Under the pieces are notes generated by a model, which was given only the letters and a program-made list of their open reading frames with translations, ran no database searches and had not been told where the DNA came from. Source: Mansonella perstans (lineage: Eukaryota; Nematoda; Chromadorea; Rhabditida; Onchocercidae). Taken from it: 64,000 nt of DNA. The stretch covers positions 62,001 to 126,000 of the forward strand of contig JBAMDO010000132.1 of the NCBI GenBank assembly GCA_037074765.1, read 5' to 3'. Position 1 is the first letter of the stretch, and each line of letters begins with the position of its first letter. The position numbers and the translations under genes are program-made. Of this stretch, positions 51,426 to 63,861 are shown piece by piece.

Positions 51426-54400
51426 AATTTTCTTGAGAACTACTGCTACAACTGCTGTCGATCGCCACTATCAAACATCACATCGATATTTCATCTATCG
51501 CAAACATATACACAAGAATCTGCGGCATACATCGAAATTTGCAATTGTCATCTCGCTATCTATCGGTTATTGGGCAGATCTCGTTTGGTTTGATCACAGT
51601 ATCACGGCAATGGCCCTGAGGGGAAAAATCTTTAACGGTGTTATTACTTTCTGAGCAAATGGGCCATCATTCCCCGCCCATTGAACGATTTACTGATCGG
51701 TGAGTGACCCAACAATTCCCTCTTTCAATTTTATAGAGGTAGACAACAAAGACCAAGGATAAAAACATATCCTACTAATTCTCTTCCTTTTCCGAATAAT
51801 ACAACTGCTAATAGTTGGATAATAATAGTTCTTCACGTTGTTGCGGTTGTTGCAGTATAGTAATGATGATGATATTGATGACGAATGATGATGATAATGA
51901 AAGCATTATGGATAATAGTGATGTGGGAGAGACCATATGAATTAAATGAATGAGAATGATGTTATGGCCTCAATGACATTTAAATTTCGAATTTAATCGT
52001 CCTTTGGCTACTGTTAAAATTTCCTTTTTCGACGAAATATTCTAACAGGTAGTTGGTCCTTGGATACCATTTTTATTCTAAATAACTAATTAAATGGATA
52101 AAATTCATGGATGAATTTAATCTAAAAATCTAACAATTGGGCGATTGAAAGAAAGTAAGTGAACAAAAATAATTATGCAAATTTATTACGCATTATGTTA
52201 GAAATGGAACTCACTGCTTGAAAAAAAAAAATGAAAGTGCTGAGAAAGTTGAATTTCACTACTCTTGTAACCTTTCAATAAGATAATTAATGATTCCATT
52301 ATAACAATAATCGTATATCGGATATTACAACATTCCACAGAGAGCACGTATTGTACATATGGAGGATCCATTCGCTCCTTTTACGGTCAGCCATTACCAT
52401 TTGGAAATGCACAGTAAAGCAAAGATAACTTTCACAAGGATAACTATGAAAAAACTTTACAGTCACTGCCGTTGAATATAGTGGGTAGTAAATATTAAGT
52501 TTGCAGTTAATGGACATATTTGAAAAGATACGACTAACTCAAATTTAAAAAAGGTTTTATTTAAACAAAATGCAGATTTCATTAAAAAAGCAGTCAATTA
52601 AAAAATGGAGCCAATTAATTATTTTGTACAAATTACATATAACCTCTGACAATTTTCTTTTTTACATATGCTAGCGGTAAAGTTATATTATATATCCTTT
52701 GTTGATGATAGAAGTTTCTTTCAGCTTTAAAACGTACTTACACAATATTATTGAGTATTGAAAATCAAGTAATCAGTAAAATGAGTTACACAATAAATAG
52801 CAATATGATCAATTTCAACTAACAAATAGATGGAATCATCCTTCGCTGAATCGGGGAGATGCGCCACATCTGAGTTGTCAAATGTAAAAAACGAGAAAGT
52901 TATAGTGTATCTGATGATCGAAGCGATAGCAGATAAGCATAATTGGTAATATTAATAAGTGTTCCATGATAAAAAAGAGGACTCAAGTTTTTTTTCATGT
53001 ATCCAAGCTTAAATATTGAGCTTTGATAAGCTTCTCCTGCGTTATCGTGAGATTAAGCTGTACCTTGACATGTCTATGTGATTGTCAAGTACATTTCTCA
53101 TATGCAACCATGCATAAATGCCAAAATTTTTTTATGGTGCCATCTCAATTGTTAGCTTATATATTTCCAGTACTGATCTTATTTATAGGTTTTTTTCATA
53201 TCTTAACTTTTTTCGGTAAACCTAATTTTGGTAATCCGACATGAGAAAGTCCAAGACTATTGTAATTTCAACGAGAAAAAAACATTTCTGAAGAATTTCA
53301 AGAAAAAGCAAACTTGTGCGTCAGCTATAATAAATAATTTAAAGGAATTTCTTTAATGCTAAATTTATGAAATAAAAACTATTTCATTATATTTCTTTTT
53401 AAAAACGTTTTAAGATAATTCAAGGAATACAATTAAAGTTGTGTGAATAATAATGGATCGATATTTTGCTGAAATGAGTGTATGCTAAAGCAATATCTAA
53501 TAAATAAGAAAGTGAACAAAAATTTAAAATTTATTTTAAATGATGTAATTGTAAAACTTGAATTTCTAGAAATTGAAAAAAGAAATTGATTTTTTTCATA
53601 AATAATAGTATCAATACGCCAATTTGAAAAAAAAAGCATGAAGAAAACGACTGGAAGTGACATGAAAATTGCTATATAATTACAAATTTTTCTTATTTTC
53701 CATTTACCGACAATTTTGGAATTAAAATTGAAGCTCTTAGAACGATTTACTTTGAGAACTGAAGAGATAAATTGCATTTTTTGCCAAAATGATTGTTGAA
53801 TCTCGCGGTAATTGGCAGATAGACAAGAATCAAAAATTGAATAAATATAAATAAAATAATAGAAAGTACTTCTAATAGAATGTAATTAATCTAACTGGAA
53901 ATTTTTCGTTGGAAAATCATGCAAACTTGATATTTTTTAACCTTATCTGAGATTATTTGTCAGATCTTCATAATCTAATTCATAAAGCATTTTTGCTTGG
54001 TTTTTATCAAACAATAAGTGATATTATTTGCTTTGAATAAGCTATTCCGATAAGAGTTGAATTAGATAACGTCGTGGACTCAAAAACAGTTCCAAATTGC
54101 TGTAAGAGAAAAAGCAATTGCTTATGAAAAAATTTGAATTTTATATTTGGTCTGACATTTTTTTGCATTTTTGGCTCATCTTAATTTAGAGGTAGGCTTC
54201 ATAATTAGATTTTATGCATCTTAAATGCTATCGCTCTGACCATAAAAGTCATCAAAATTGGCTCAAAAATATATTTTGAGTGAATTTTTGGCAATTAGAA
54301 TTCTTGCTTACCAATGAATTTCAATATTTTTAAGGATATTTCTTCACTTTATGAACACTTAATTCTACCGTTAATTTTGGAAAAAACTTGATTTTTCTTT

Positions 54401-56550
54401 TAAGTCTTGAATTTACGAAAGGGAAGCACGGAACACTTTTCTAGAGGTTTTTTCTTTTCCTTTCCAGTTTATTATTGATCTTCATAATATTAATGATTTC
54501 CGATAAAAAAAAAATGATTCACAGTATTTTAAAAAAACTATTTGAAGACAAAAATTTGTTCTTGAAATTATTTTTATTAAAATAAAAAAGAAAAATGAAA
54601 AGAAATTTTTGCTTAATTTTATAATATTTTAACGACAGAAAATCAATACAAATTATGAATAATGGAATGAGAAAAACCAATAATAAATACTTTAAGAAAA
54701 AATAATAATATTTTCGGGAATTAATGTTTCTTATTTTTATTGATAGAAGGCATCGAACAAATAAGATCTTATTTATTGATAAAATATAGTCACTGAGTTA
54801 ATTATTAAATGGTATTAACAATATTGCAAATTAACTGATGGTCAATTTCAATTCTAATCTCAAAATTTTATCGTAATCCCTAGTAGTCACTGTTAGCCAG
54901 TTATTTTAATTAGCTGATAAGTTGTTAACTTTTCAATACTTTAGAAAGCCATTTATTTTTCTGTGGCATGATGAAGTTTTCAAATCGCATTGAGAATTAT
55001 CAAATTGGTTTCATATAATCCTAGGAATGGTCAAGGATTTAATATTAGTTCAAATTGATGTGTTTTCTGTTCGTTTTTAATGAGCTTTGCTTTCTGATCA
55101 AGTTTTGAAATAAATAACTAATGAAGATTTGTGAATGTATGATAAATAAAAATTTTTTTATATGTTTACAACTTAATTGTGATGCTACCATTAATTGAGA
55201 ATTATTTAAGATAATGCTGCTAAATGTGATATTGAATGAGGACGTATTAAAAAAAAAAAAAAAATTAAATAATAAATCACGCGCATTACTTGATTTATGA
55301 ATAATCTGTGCGTAAGGATTTTAAGAGGACTTAAAGGCCCGTTTTGCATAAAGGATGCAAGAATCTTACAATGGCAATGCAAGGCAGTGCTAACTGTACT
55401 GGATTTTATGGCCGTTATCAAATTCGCCAAAATCAATTAAGAAATTTGAAAAAACAATATTAAAAGAAAGATGCAGGTTTACCAAGAAACTCGTGTGCAT
55501 ATGCTACACATGTATGATGTATGCTATATAACACATATACCGCATGTGATATATGAATATGCGTATATTGCATACTTTTTTTCGATTAAACCATTCTATG
55601 TGAAATTAATTTCCTTTTATTATAGTAAGCTTTATATTTGATATTCACATTTATGCAATGGTTTATGTTCATTTAGTAATCTAATACATGATTATGCAAC
55701 TCGATTCCACTTTTTGAAACTGAATAAAATTTTTCTTTTTTATTGAAAATTTGAAAACCTGTAGTTCTAAATTTAACAGATAATGTTAATTTTTGTGTAT
55801 ATGTAAAATATCAATCATATTTTTCAATTTGTCAAATCAATTCTATAAATAAAATTGTTAACCAATTTATTTTATCTTTTTTTTTGATATTTTCATTTTT
55901 CAATTTAGTACAGTTGGTCTTATGTATTGATTCGTAGACACTTACAGTAAAGATGAAATTGAAAAAAGGATAAAATAGTGAAAAATAAGCCAGCATCGCT
56001 CCATCTTTTACTACGTTCTCATCAAATTGTCACTTTCTTCAAAACTAAATTTTTGCCAGAATATTTTTTTTCCTTTTTATTGTACTTTTTTACATGTATA
56101 CTTTTTTGGTTTTTATCAGTGATGAGTAACCTTTCAAACATAACTTATTATTTCTAATATTAGACTTTTCATTTGTTATTATACTGAAGAATCTCTCAAA
56201 TCTGTAATTAAATGCTATTTGTTACAACGAAAAATAACGATTTCAAAAAAAAAATTCGTTGCTTTTTTCGGAATCACAAAAATATTCTCGATTGTTTAAA
56301 TTTCAACGAACAGCAATCATTGAACAAGTTTTTTAATTATTTCTTTGCCATTTCGTGTTCTGTAATATATCAATAAATAGTACTCCTTTGAACTAACTTC
56401 TTTGATAAAAAAGATAATTGTGAAATAGAGCTAAAGTTTGTTTTTTTCGTTGTGATAATAGTAAGTTAAATACAGTTATCTCCTTACATAACACAAAAGT
56501 TTCCTTACCTCGTTTCTTAATTACTGCATTTATTTATTATTATTGTCGGA
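51426..56550. other. Promoter side and gene-poor flank of the surface-protein gene
   Basis: 51426-51700 is noticeably less AT-rich and should hold the 5' UTR and promoter; no core element is assignable. The rest to 56550 is AT-rich with no supported exon. 55485-55570 is an alternating ATG/CAT/TATA-rich stretch. Confidence 0.5.
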
Positions 56551-56559
56551 GCGTAGTTA

Positions 56560-57771
56560 ATTAAGCAATCTTCATAGTTTGTCTGGCTTCTGTTAAGGCA
56601 TAATGTTTTGTTCGGATGTGCTTGATTTCTTTTTTCGCATTATGCGTTCAGTGTAATGAGTAGTCTTGCAATAAAAACATTTCGCCTTTCGTTTACATTC
56701 ATCTCCTTAATGCATTTTCAAACAAATAAGACACTTCTTCTTGAGTCGATTCATTCGAGCTTGCACTGTAGGATACATACAACATTCACTGTCTTAGAGA
56801 TTTTGACTACAAAATGTATAAGATTTTCCTGTTTTGTTTTCTTCTTTCTTTGTCGTGGAATAGGGAATCTTCTCATTATGAATTGTTGCTAATACTGAGG
56901 TTTCTTTATAGTTTTTAGGAATTTGCTTAGGCTTAGGTGAAATCGGTTTCTTTTCCATCTGAATGAACGCAAATTAATTTTTAACATGCTCATTAACGTG
57001 GATTAAATTCCTGAGAAATCCTCTGAGTTTTGATATTGACCACGGACTATCGAATGTTTTTTAATGGTATACTTTGTCAAATATCCATCGCGGTAGTCGA
57101 CTTTCAATTATGGTTTCCACATTGAAGTGCTAGGTTTTCACCCAGTGGCTCTAATCGTCGGAAGATTCCTTCTTAACGCTTCAATGCATTCCTTTTCATT
57201 TCGTCTGATGGATTATAATTCGTTGTGTAAAAGTTTAATGGTGGCCGATGGATCTCCATATTTTTCGGTCAACCTTTTGCTTCCTTTAACGCTGTTCCCT
57301 TTAGATAGAAGATTAATAGTTCAATTTTTGAATTTCTGAGACTGGTTTGTGAATGAATAGCAGCATTAAAGCTACTCCGAAATTCTCTTCACTGTCGTGG
57401 ATCGCCATTAAAAAAAGTGGGTAAAGATATTTGAGGAAGAATGACTTTAGCGTAAGAATTTGATGGAATTGGCGTAGGTATTTGTGGTAATGCGATCATG
57501 GAGTTAGCGTCAGTTTCTGAATTTCGCTATCGATCTTCTCTTTTTATAGATAGACAAAGTAATAATAGCTTCGTTGGTTTCGTGTATTAAATTGTAGATT
57601 TCTTGTTCTCCTTCTATTATTCATATTTTTCTTCCTTTTTCCTTTATTTGAAGTCGTTCCGAATTTGTTAAGCTTGGTTCCGGTAGTATAGCATCTAACG
57701 CTTTTACTTCTTGAAGATGGGTTAGTAGCCTAGCCTTTACAGCTTAATATATTCTGTATAATAGAAGCCAT
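56560..57771 (-). mobile_element. Decayed BEL/Pao LTR-retrotransposon Gag, copy A
   Basis: Read on the minus strand, a nematode BEL-type Gag can be followed from an N-terminus near 57771 (MASIIQ), through a PIP-rich stretch and NGDPRQ near 57390-57410, a KYGDPSATIK-type core near 57240-57260, to a zinc-knuckle remnant near 56680-56755. Frames change repeatedly and stops interrupt it, so it is non-functional. No pol or protease follows. Long terminal repeats were not identified. Confidence 0.72.
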
Positions 57772-57835
57772 ATCGGTAAGAATTTCAAAAAAATTTTTTT
57801 TGTACTTTTAATTTGCTATGGTTAATCTCGACCGT

Positions 57836-57857
57836 ACCTCATCTTGGACACCAAAAA
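57836..57857 (-). other. Possible primer-binding site of BEL copy A
   Basis: Minus-strand TTGGTGTCCAAGATGAGG lies about 65 bases upstream of the Gag start. The TGGTGTCCAAG core is the kind of sequence seen at BEL/Pao primer-binding sites. No matching LTR end was defined, so this is tentative. Confidence 0.3.
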
Positions 57858-58275
57858 CCAATTTCAATTTCGCAAATGTTAAATATAACATGAAAGGAAT
57901 CAACCTTTTTTTTTACTTAGTTTTATTTGGATTTTATTATTTTTTCTTTGATTAATTTTAAAGTAATTTTATTTAGTAGTCGAGGCTTTCATTTAATTTT
58001 TAGAAATTAAAATCATGAATTTCAGTAATGCTTTAGAGCAGTTTCTTAAACTTGCTGCTTGAAGAATTCATTAATCTTATCCCGATCGATATCACAGTTC
58101 TAACATTTATTGAAATTGCGCGGAATTTCAATCAACATTATCATTTCTGAAGAAATAAATATTTAGGCGACAGCATTTTCAGAATTGTCATTAATGTATT
58201 TTTCTCCTTTGGAGTCTTTATCGTGGGCATATGTACTGCCATCATAGTCTTCAACATCAGAAGGACACGTAAAAA

Positions 58276-58340
58276 AATTAAAGCTAAAATTAATGATAGA
58301 TGGAACCAAGATACCATGCAATTTTGTTTCGAGATCATAA
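58276..58340. repeat. Duplicated segment, copy 1 (pair at 61159-61215)
   Basis: The stretch TTAAAGCTAAAATTAATGATAG followed by GGAACCAAG and ATACC recurs at 61159-61215 with a few changes. On the minus strand both lie at the start of a frame with a hydrophobic leader-like N-terminus. It may be a repeat-family member or two fragments of a secreted-protein gene. Confidence 0.55.
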
Positions 58341-58371
58341 TTTAGAATCAGTTATTAACGATTCAATGCCA

Positions 58372-58436
58372 TTTTCCACCATTTTTCACATTCAGGCCAT
58401 TCAATGCCATTTTCAATGCCATTTATTTATCATGAC
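58372..58436. repeat. Short CAATGCCATTTT repeats
   Basis: Three close copies of the motif CAATGCCATTTT lie within 65 bases. Confidence 0.7.
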
Positions 58437-58534
58437 ACATATCAATTAAAAAATTGAAATCTTAGAATAATTTTCCATTTTTGATCATTTCTAATAAACT
58501 TTCCCTACTTCATTTTGTCCCTTATTTTTTTCTA

Positions 58535-58985
58535 TACTGGGGTATTCTAGGTTTTCACCCAGTGGTTCTAACTGTCGAAAAATTCCTTCCATTTTCTCAA
58601 CAATTTCAATGTATTCCTTTTCATTTCATTTGATGGATTGTAATTCGTTGTATAATAGTTTAATCGAGGGTCTCCGTATTTTTCAGTTAACATTTTCCGT
58701 ACAACTTAGTAATTTTGCGGGGTTGTATCATAACCCCTTGCTGATTTTAGCGCTGTTCCCTTTAGACAGGAGATAAGTAATTCAATTTCTGAGATTTCTG
58801 AGATGAGATGTTTGTGAGTGAACAGCAGTATTAAAGCTACTACGAAATTTTCTCCACTGCTGTAGGTCGCCATTAAAAGTAGGAATTGACGTTAGCATAG
58901 GAAATTGATGGAGTTGGTATCGGTACTTCCATTGATAATGTTTGATACGGTCTCGATTTCACAAGTTTCTTGATTTCACAATCGA
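58535..58985 (-). mobile_element. Decayed BEL/Pao Gag, copy B
   Basis: A second, shorter Gag relic in the same orientation as copy A. It shows GDLQQWRKFRSSF near 58835-58875, a YLLS-KG segment near 58745-58780, an LLYNELQSIK-like piece near 58630-58660 and EPLGENLE near 58550-58575. It has frameshifts and a deletion relative to copy A. The Gag N-terminus and zinc knuckle are absent. Confidence 0.72.
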
Positions 58986-59264
58986 TCTTCTGACGCATAT
59001 CACATTGTTTATTGCATTATTTATTGCTACTCTAAAAGTGCAATTTTATGAAATTTAAAAATTTGCAGAGAGAAAAAATATTTTTTAGTAATTCCAAGCA
59101 AGCCAAAAGAACAGTTTTATTTAGCTATCAGCTGTGACACTTTTGCCATTACATAATGTAAACTGAAACCAATCACGAACTTGAAACGAACATCAGTTGT
59201 TGTAGGGATCAATAAAAATAAGAAGGTATAAACCGCTTAGCGCTAACACCATCCAGGTTACAAA

Positions 59265-59395
59265 AATACAACAGAAGCGTGTGTATTCGTTTATTTTATA
59301 CAGTTATTCCATTGAATTAATTACTTTACCAATGTTCAGTTAGTTTTCATCATTTCTTCATGCTAATTTTAATGCATTTTATTTCTCGATGATTA
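59265..59395. repeat. Diverged direct repeat, left copy (right copy 63862-64000)
   Basis: AAAAATACAACAGAAGCG, then TTTATACAGTTATTCCATTGAA, then a Ser/Phe-type T-rich segment and TTTTAATGCATTTTATTTC match in order a stretch ending at the right edge of the window. About 130 bases, visibly diverged. Confidence 0.6.
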
Positions 59396-60070
59396 TAGTT
59401 TGGTTAAAAGTTATATTAAAGGTTTTTTCCAAATTTTTCAAATTGTCAAATCGGAAATTGAGCATATGACTAATATCAATGTCACGAGGCAGAAGTTAAT
59501 CGCTCGCAAAACTAAAATTTTAAATCTTGATTTCAGCAAGTTTTTACCAAAATACAAACAACATCATATTTCAGTTCGCTCTTGTGCAAATGTCGCTTGT
59601 GTTTTTGCCGGTTGTGAATCCAATTTTCTTAGCAGCAATTTAAGACGCATACTCAGTTTAACGATTTACACTCTTCACCAAGTAATCAGTTAATAAATCA
59701 TTCTTTGTTTTATTAATTATCATAACAGTGCTTTTTAGTAAAACGTTTCGTTTTTTTTTTTGGAAAATGTTTTTTTTTTGAGTGATAAGTTCACTTAATT
59801 TCAGTCGCGGACAATCATTATTATCTCCACTACGATCCTAACACTTAAATCATATCGTCGCGCAATTTTTTCATTGTTCTATCGAGAAAAATCAACCGCA
59901 GAAGTGAAATCAGTTAAAATGGTGATAAATGCTCAGGAAAATTAGATGACAAATGCTTAAAAAAAAATTGAAATGATGATAGCCATTTAGAAGTCAATCA
60001 GACGAGTCTAACCTCCTCGTTTGTTCCATGGCTCAATTAAGACTTTTAAAATGATTTTAAAAAGAAATGA

Positions 60071-60220
60071 GATTGTTCGCTTCATAAAAGTTTAATTTTT
60101 TGATATAATGATGTGGTACGTAATCCAAATAACTTCATATATTATAATAAGAAAAATGCACTTTATTTTCGACTAACTTTTATTTTTATGAAATACAGAA
60201 CTTTTATAAAGCGAACAATC
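60071..60220. mobile_element. MITE-like element with 20-bp inverted repeats
   Basis: GATTGTTCGCTTCATAAAAG at 60071-60090 and its reverse complement with one mismatch at 60201-60220 bracket 110 bases of AT-rich DNA. The flanks show TGA on both sides, a possible short target duplication. The arm is related to TTGTTTGCTTCATAAC in the larger repeats at 61369 and 62924. Confidence 0.5.
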
Positions 60221-61368
60221 TGATCGGCGAACATTAAATTCAGTTTGAAATATCTGAAAAATCCAACTATTACTTTCGCAGATATTAAAAAAGCATGAAA
60301 GAAATAATAAGGAAATCATCAACCGTTGTAATGTATAATATTATGCGTCCTTGTATGCATAATTTTTTTTCTTCATTTTTTCTTCCTCTTGTTTCCAGAG
60401 TTGCCTGACATTCTCGATCATGGCGTTTTATAGAATACAGCTCTTCATTGTAAGATGACTTTTTTAAAATAATTATCCAAATATCTCGATTAGTAACAAT
60501 AAAAATTTCTAGTATAATCCGTTGAAGTGATAAGAACCATTGCGTCCAATCTTCTTTTGATCTCGTTTTTGCTTTCCATTTCTGATAATAAGTTACATAT
60601 ACAATCATTTTGTATTGCTCTTTAACTTGTATTTGTTATGGCGACTGAAAGCATCAAAAACAGTGATATTAAAATTTAAGCCTAAATCAATTTAACAGAA
60701 TTTGAAATTCAGTTTCTATGAAAGAATGATGAAATGAAATTAAGAGGATGATATAACGAAAAACAATGAAGCAATATTAAGAGATTCAGAATTGCATAAA
60801 AGATATGAACTGCAATTATCCATTTCTAGTTGTATTGCATTAAATACTTCTGGTAATTCACAAAAAGTCAATTTAAACAATCTGCTAAAAACATTAATTT
60901 TGTAGAAATTCAAAAACAATATAAATTTGTTGCAGCCAGAAAAAGGTATGTTTCGAAAGATGTATTGGAATAGAATATATGGTTGTTTCAGTAAATTGAA
61001 ATCGATAAAGTTGCTATTGTAGCAAACAGCCTATTTTTACTTATTTTGTCAAAATTTGAAACAAATTTTCTGTTTTGAATCATTCCATTTTTTCATACAT
61101 TTGCCCATCATACTGTTCTGTTCTAATCACAGTGGGGAAAAGATAGTGTTTGGTGTATATTAAAGCTAAATTAGTGATAGACAGAACCAAGCATACCGTG
61201 TTTTCGTTTCGAGGTTGTTTTATTACTATTTTATTGCTACCAAAAATAATTTGAAAGGGATCATTAAAGTGTATCCAGCAAACATTCAGCATGTTACGAT
61301 GTCTACAATCTCATAAGTATGAAACTATAATGTATGATTGATGTAGAATCTTGGAAGAAGCGACGTAT

Positions 61369-62070
61369 GGCTTAATTGGGATTCGAAAACTAAAAAAAAC
61401 CGCTAAGAAATTGTTTGCTTCATAACAATTTAATTTTTTAATAAAACCGAACATTAGTAATAAAATATTTAGTATTTTACACTTTTTCCTTAGAAATAAA
61501 ATGTTAGTCGAAGATGAACAAATTAACACTATTCGTTGGATATCTGTTTAAAATTGCAAAAAATATATTCTTAGTGTGTTTTAAACATTTGCCAGTGTCG
61601 TGTAGCCATGTCTATCTGATTAATTTACAGATTCCTCCATCATTTCGATGACTTTTACATTAAATATTCTTTTTTTAAATTTGACATCATCGTAAGCATC
61701 ATTCTCGACTAAACGAACGATAACTTTGATTGAAATGTAAGAAATTATTTTGGAGGAAATGCGAGCATACCTTATTCCCCAGATGAGACCTTCGGTGCTG
61801 TTATTTAAAATATCATTTTAACTTCGTAATTTATTCATTCTGATTCGACTAAATTACTTATTTATATTAGTCTTTTAAGCACATTATTTGGAACCTTTGC
61901 CGGCATCCGTCAAATAAAGATTCAAATAAAAGAAATCATCACTTTAATATCTTTGATTATCTTTGCTTTCACTAAATCATTTTAAAGCTATGCTATAATT
62001 TATGCTGTCGTTAACGATTGTTTAGCAAGATTATACAGTAGAAGACGCACAATATCATACGCAGCAACGA
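61369..62070. repeat. Long direct repeat, left copy (about 700 bp)
   Basis: It begins near TTAATTGGGATTCGAAAAC and ends near CATACGCAGCAACGA. It matches 62924-63637 along its whole length with scattered substitutions and small indels. It contains AATAAA twice near 61913-61930 on the plus strand. No open frame spans it. Possible interpretations are an LTR pair or a segmental duplication. Confidence 0.85.
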
Positions 62071-62133
62071 TTTTAATAATAATCGTTTGTAAACAAAAAA
62101 AAAAAAAATTGGTTAATATTATAAAATAACCTT

Positions 62134-62210
62134 ATTAAATAAAAAAAATATATTATTAAATAAAAAAAATGGTTAATATTATTAAATAAAAAAAATAAAT
62201 AACCTGTCTG
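62134..62210. repeat. Short tandem TATTAAATAAAAAAAAT
   Basis: About three imperfect copies of TTATTAAATAAAAAAAAT lie immediately after the left long direct repeat. Confidence 0.7.
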
Positions 62211-62602
62211 TAATTAGCAATAAAAATCAGATTAATAGGAGTACTTCTCATGAATGATATGCTATTATTAATGGAGAAGGGACTTATTATAAACGAAAAA
62301 GGGAGTTAAAAAAATCGTTTCTAACTAGTCTGACTTAAAATTATTATTTACATTTATAATAGATCAATTACAGGAAATAATTCAAGCAAATATGGGGTCG
62401 AAACGAATAACACTGCTTCATTTTTTTAAATAATGTGGATTGAAAAAAGCAAAAAACGCGAAAGTCATACGAAAGATGAGAACTAAATTTTGGTAACAAA
62501 GAAAAAGGACAAAAGCATGTAACTAAGCACTTAAGTGAGTTCAAAAGATGTATCCAATGATGTAAATTGCATGCTATTAAATTTCAAATGAAATATTAAA
62601 CA

Positions 62603-62800
62603 CTAGCACACATACAATTTGCCATCAAGAACGTTGCACATTGTATCAAATTTACTTGCAGCAATTTCATTGCCTTCCAGTCGACATTGCTGCGCACGTA
62701 TTCGTAAGCTCTCAACATAAGGCCTTAATGAACGCAACTTCTCGGTATATATATGCTGCAACAGTAGTCGACTGACATCAAAATTGATAACCATGCTATG
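62603..62800 (-). CDS. Isolated candidate exon, unknown protein
   Basis: On the minus strand an ATG at 62794 opens 63 codons of balanced composition (KLRSLRPYVESLRIRAQQC, EIAASKFDTMC). This is unlike the Lys/Asn/Phe/Ile noise of neighbouring frames. A TTTTTCATAG acceptor lies directly before it and a GTGTGC donor just before the stop. It may be a single internal exon of a minus-strand gene extending to the right, or a short gene. Family not recognised. Confidence 0.4.
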   Translation of the reverse strand, partial: HSMVINFDVSRLLLQHIYTEKLRSLRPYVESLRIRAQQCRLEGNEIAASKFDTMCNVLDGKLYVC

Positions 62801-62923
62801 AAAAAGGACTAGTCCTTAACAAAATGCCAAAAAAGCATTTTGGATAGAGAAAATTAAAGTGAGAAGTATCTCATTCACTACTATATATTTTATGCAACCA
62901 ACTCATCATTTTGTTGTATGACA

Positions 62924-63637
62924 TAGCTCAATTGGGATTCGAAAACTAAAAAAAACCGCTAAGAAACTGTTTGCTTCATAACAATTTAATTTTTTAATAA
63001 AACTGAACATTAGTAATAAAATATTTGGTATTTTACACTTTTTTCTTAGCAATAAAATGTCAGTCGGAGATGAACAAATTAACACTATTCGTTGGATATC
63101 TGCCTAAAAATGCAAAAAATATATTCTTAGTGTGTTTTAAACATTTGCAGTGTCTGTAGTGCATATCTATCTGATTAATTTATAGATACCTCCATTATTT
63201 CGATGACTTTTACATTAAATATTCTTTTTTTAAATTTGACATTATCGTAAGCATCATTCTCGACTAAACGAACGATAATTTTGATTGAAATGTAAGAAAT
63301 TATTTTGGAGGAAATGCGAGCATACCTTATTCCCCAGATGAGACCTTCGGTGCTGTTATTAAAATATCATTTTAACTTCGTAATTTATTCATTCTGATTC
63401 GACTAAATTACTTATATATATTTGCCTATTATATTAGTCTTTTAAGCACATTATTTGGAACCTTTGCCAACATCCGTCAAATAAAGATTCAAATAAAAAA
63501 AATCATCACTTTAATATCTTTGATTATCTTTGCTTTCCCTAAATCATTTTAAAGCTATGCTATAATTTATGCTGTCGTTAACGATTGTTTAGCAAGATTA
63601 TACAGTAGAAGACGCACAATATCATACGCTGCAACGA
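62924..63637. repeat. Long direct repeat, right copy
   Basis: Near-identical to 61369-62070 in the same orientation. It carries a small insertion around 63415-63430 and ends CATACGCTGCAACGA. The 850 bases between the copies contain the candidate exon at 62606-62794. Confidence 0.85.
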
Positions 63638-63861
63638 CTGATAGTTTTCTTATTTTTCTTTTCGTGCTCTATTTAAGATCTGCGAAATTGATGGATGGAT
63701 TTTCCAAATTTCATACTGAATTTAATGATCAATTGCAAAATGTCGACCATTGCTGAATTCTAGTTGAAATGATTAATTTTATGGATCTCTTTATTAACAT
63801 AGAAAAAAAAGAAAACTTAATTTGTAAGTTTCGCTTTTAATTTGCAAAATATTCATTTTTC

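Noticed and set aside
51289..51654. 121-codon plus-strand frame
   Set aside because: Antisense shadow of the signal-peptide exon and its 5' region.
59400..59693. 97-codon plus-strand frame
   Set aside because: No recognisable domain. It lies in repeat-derived sequence and has no splice partners.
60285..60608. 107-codon minus-strand frame
   Set aside because: Mixed composition, and a second overlapping frame looks equally plausible. No family match, so it is not annotated.
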